DNA from: an uncultured Collinsella sp.
GTDB taxonomy: Bacteria > Actinomycetota > Coriobacteriia > Coriobacteriales > Coriobacteriaceae
Length of the DNA: 5,239 bases
Assembly: GCA_958418185.1 (NCBI GenBank)
Contig: CATZEP010000105.1
Span: forward strand, 1 to 5,239
Direction: 5' to 3'
Shown: piece by piece, positions 5,055-5,239 of the stretch
Layout of the letters: every line of letters begins with the position of its first letter
Numbering within the stretch: position 1 is the first letter of the stretch
The notes under the pieces: model-generated
What the model saw: the letters and a program-made list of their open reading frames with translations, nothing else
The model's database searches: none
Told to the model about the DNA's origin: nothing
Position numbers and translations under genes: made by a program

Positions 5055-5112
5055 GTAGTCATTGGGGACGTTCTTAAACGACTAGTCAAACAAGAACGTC
5101 CCCAATGACTAC
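5055..5112. repeat. REP-like palindrome with a perfect 21-bp stem
   Basis: The arms 5055-5075 and 5092-5112 are perfect inverted copies of 21 bases. The 16-nt loop is itself ordered: an 8-bp palindrome GACTAGTC (5080-5087) lies between two AAAC segments. The left arm begins with GTAG, the tetranucleotide found at the foot of REP elements mobilised by RAYT (Y1 HUH) transposases, and contains GGGGACGTTC. No T-run follows on either strand, so it is not an intrinsic terminator. I infer a REP-like or IS200/IS605-derived mobile palindrome; no transposase gene is present in the window. Confidence 0.6.
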
Positions 5113-5116
5113 CCCT

Positions 5117-5149
5117 GAGCCGCCATAGCCACCCGCTACAGTGAGTAAC
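5117..5149 (+). pseudogene. Fossil 3' end of a second permease gene (direct repeat copy 2)
   Basis: This segment matches the last 33 bases of the intact permease gene region (4662-4694) at 32 positions. In the same frame it would code for AAIATRYSE followed by TAA, and the single difference changes a Ser codon AGC to AGT, a silent change. Nothing coding remains upstream: the REP-like palindrome ends four bases before it. The silent difference favours a remnant of a once-functional duplicate or paralogous permease over a recent copy of the fragment. The change also makes GTGAGTAACTCAC at the stop codon a perfect 6-bp palindrome. Confidence 0.55.
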
Positions 5150-5239
5150 TCACCCAGTTTGGAATTATCGTAGGTTGAGCATAAGTCAGACACTATGACC
5201 CAATCCAGGGGCACGGAAACGACAGGAGCCCCCGCTCGT
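5150..5239. other. Right-edge non-coding stretch
   Basis: I see no reading frame, convincing promoter or strong hairpin in the last 90 bases. The whole 4694-5239 interval (546 bp) lacks a credible gene; apart from the terminators and repeats listed here it appears to be intergenic filler. A gene may begin, or end on the minus strand, just outside the window. Confidence 0.5.

Noticed and set aside
4881..5108. Plus-strand 75-codon open frame
   Set aside because: It starts with GTG inside the 121-bp repeat, lacks a ribosome binding site and runs through three hairpins, so it is most likely chance.
5175..5199. TTGAGC and TATGAC as a promoter near the right edge
   Set aside because: The 13-bp spacer is too short for a sigma-70-type promoter and no gene start follows in the window.
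4694..5239. CRISPR array in the repeat-rich tail
   Set aside because: The palindromes are all different from one another and not regularly spaced; there are no repeated direct units with spacers.

Overview
The window looks like a high-GC gut actinobacterial chromosome, most likely Collinsella or a close relative in the Coriobacteriia, with the end of a lower-GC mobile element at its left edge. The host call is an inference from the GC-rich coding style, the Vsr and BceAB-like protein sequences, and the intergenic hairpin repeats. No rRNA or other phylogenetic marker is present to confirm it.

Layout. (1) About 1-537: AT-richer DNA of Firmicutes-like character. It carries one minus-strand gene for a small protein that I recognise from memory as DUF6061-like, with its own intrinsic terminator, a strong stem-loop in its leader, and a cluster of interleaved inverted repeats. 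I read it as one end of an integrated element; its exact junction with the chromosome cannot be fixed from this window alone. (2) 582-1568, minus: a 328-residue two-domain protein, an N-terminal NUDIX (MutT/NudG-like) hydrolase joined by a very basic linker to a complete Vsr-type mismatch endonuclease. (3) 1569-1716: a divergent intergenic region with three CTTAC/GTAAG half-sites spaced exactly 11 bp apart and a stem-loop reaching into the next ribosome binding site. (4) 1717-4693, plus: a two-gene ABC operon with overlapping reading frames, coding for an ATPase and a 10-TM permease with a large external domain, of the BceAB (peptide-antibiotic sensing and resistance) type. No BceRS-type two-component genes are in view. 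(5) 4694-5239: 546 bp with no credible gene. It holds the operon terminator, a 121-bp MITE-like or ncRNA-like inverted repeat, two further hairpins, a perfect 21-bp-stem REP-like palindrome and a 33-bp near-identical copy of the permease gene's 3' end.

How the parts relate. The transporter operon is a self-contained membrane module, probably for defence against cell-envelope-active peptides. The divergent NUDIX-Vsr gene is a mutation-avoidance enzyme with no obvious functional link to it. The most unusual items are the NUDIX-Vsr fusion and the repeat-dense tail after the permease, where a fossil of a second permease copy and two different palindromic repeat types lie side by side.
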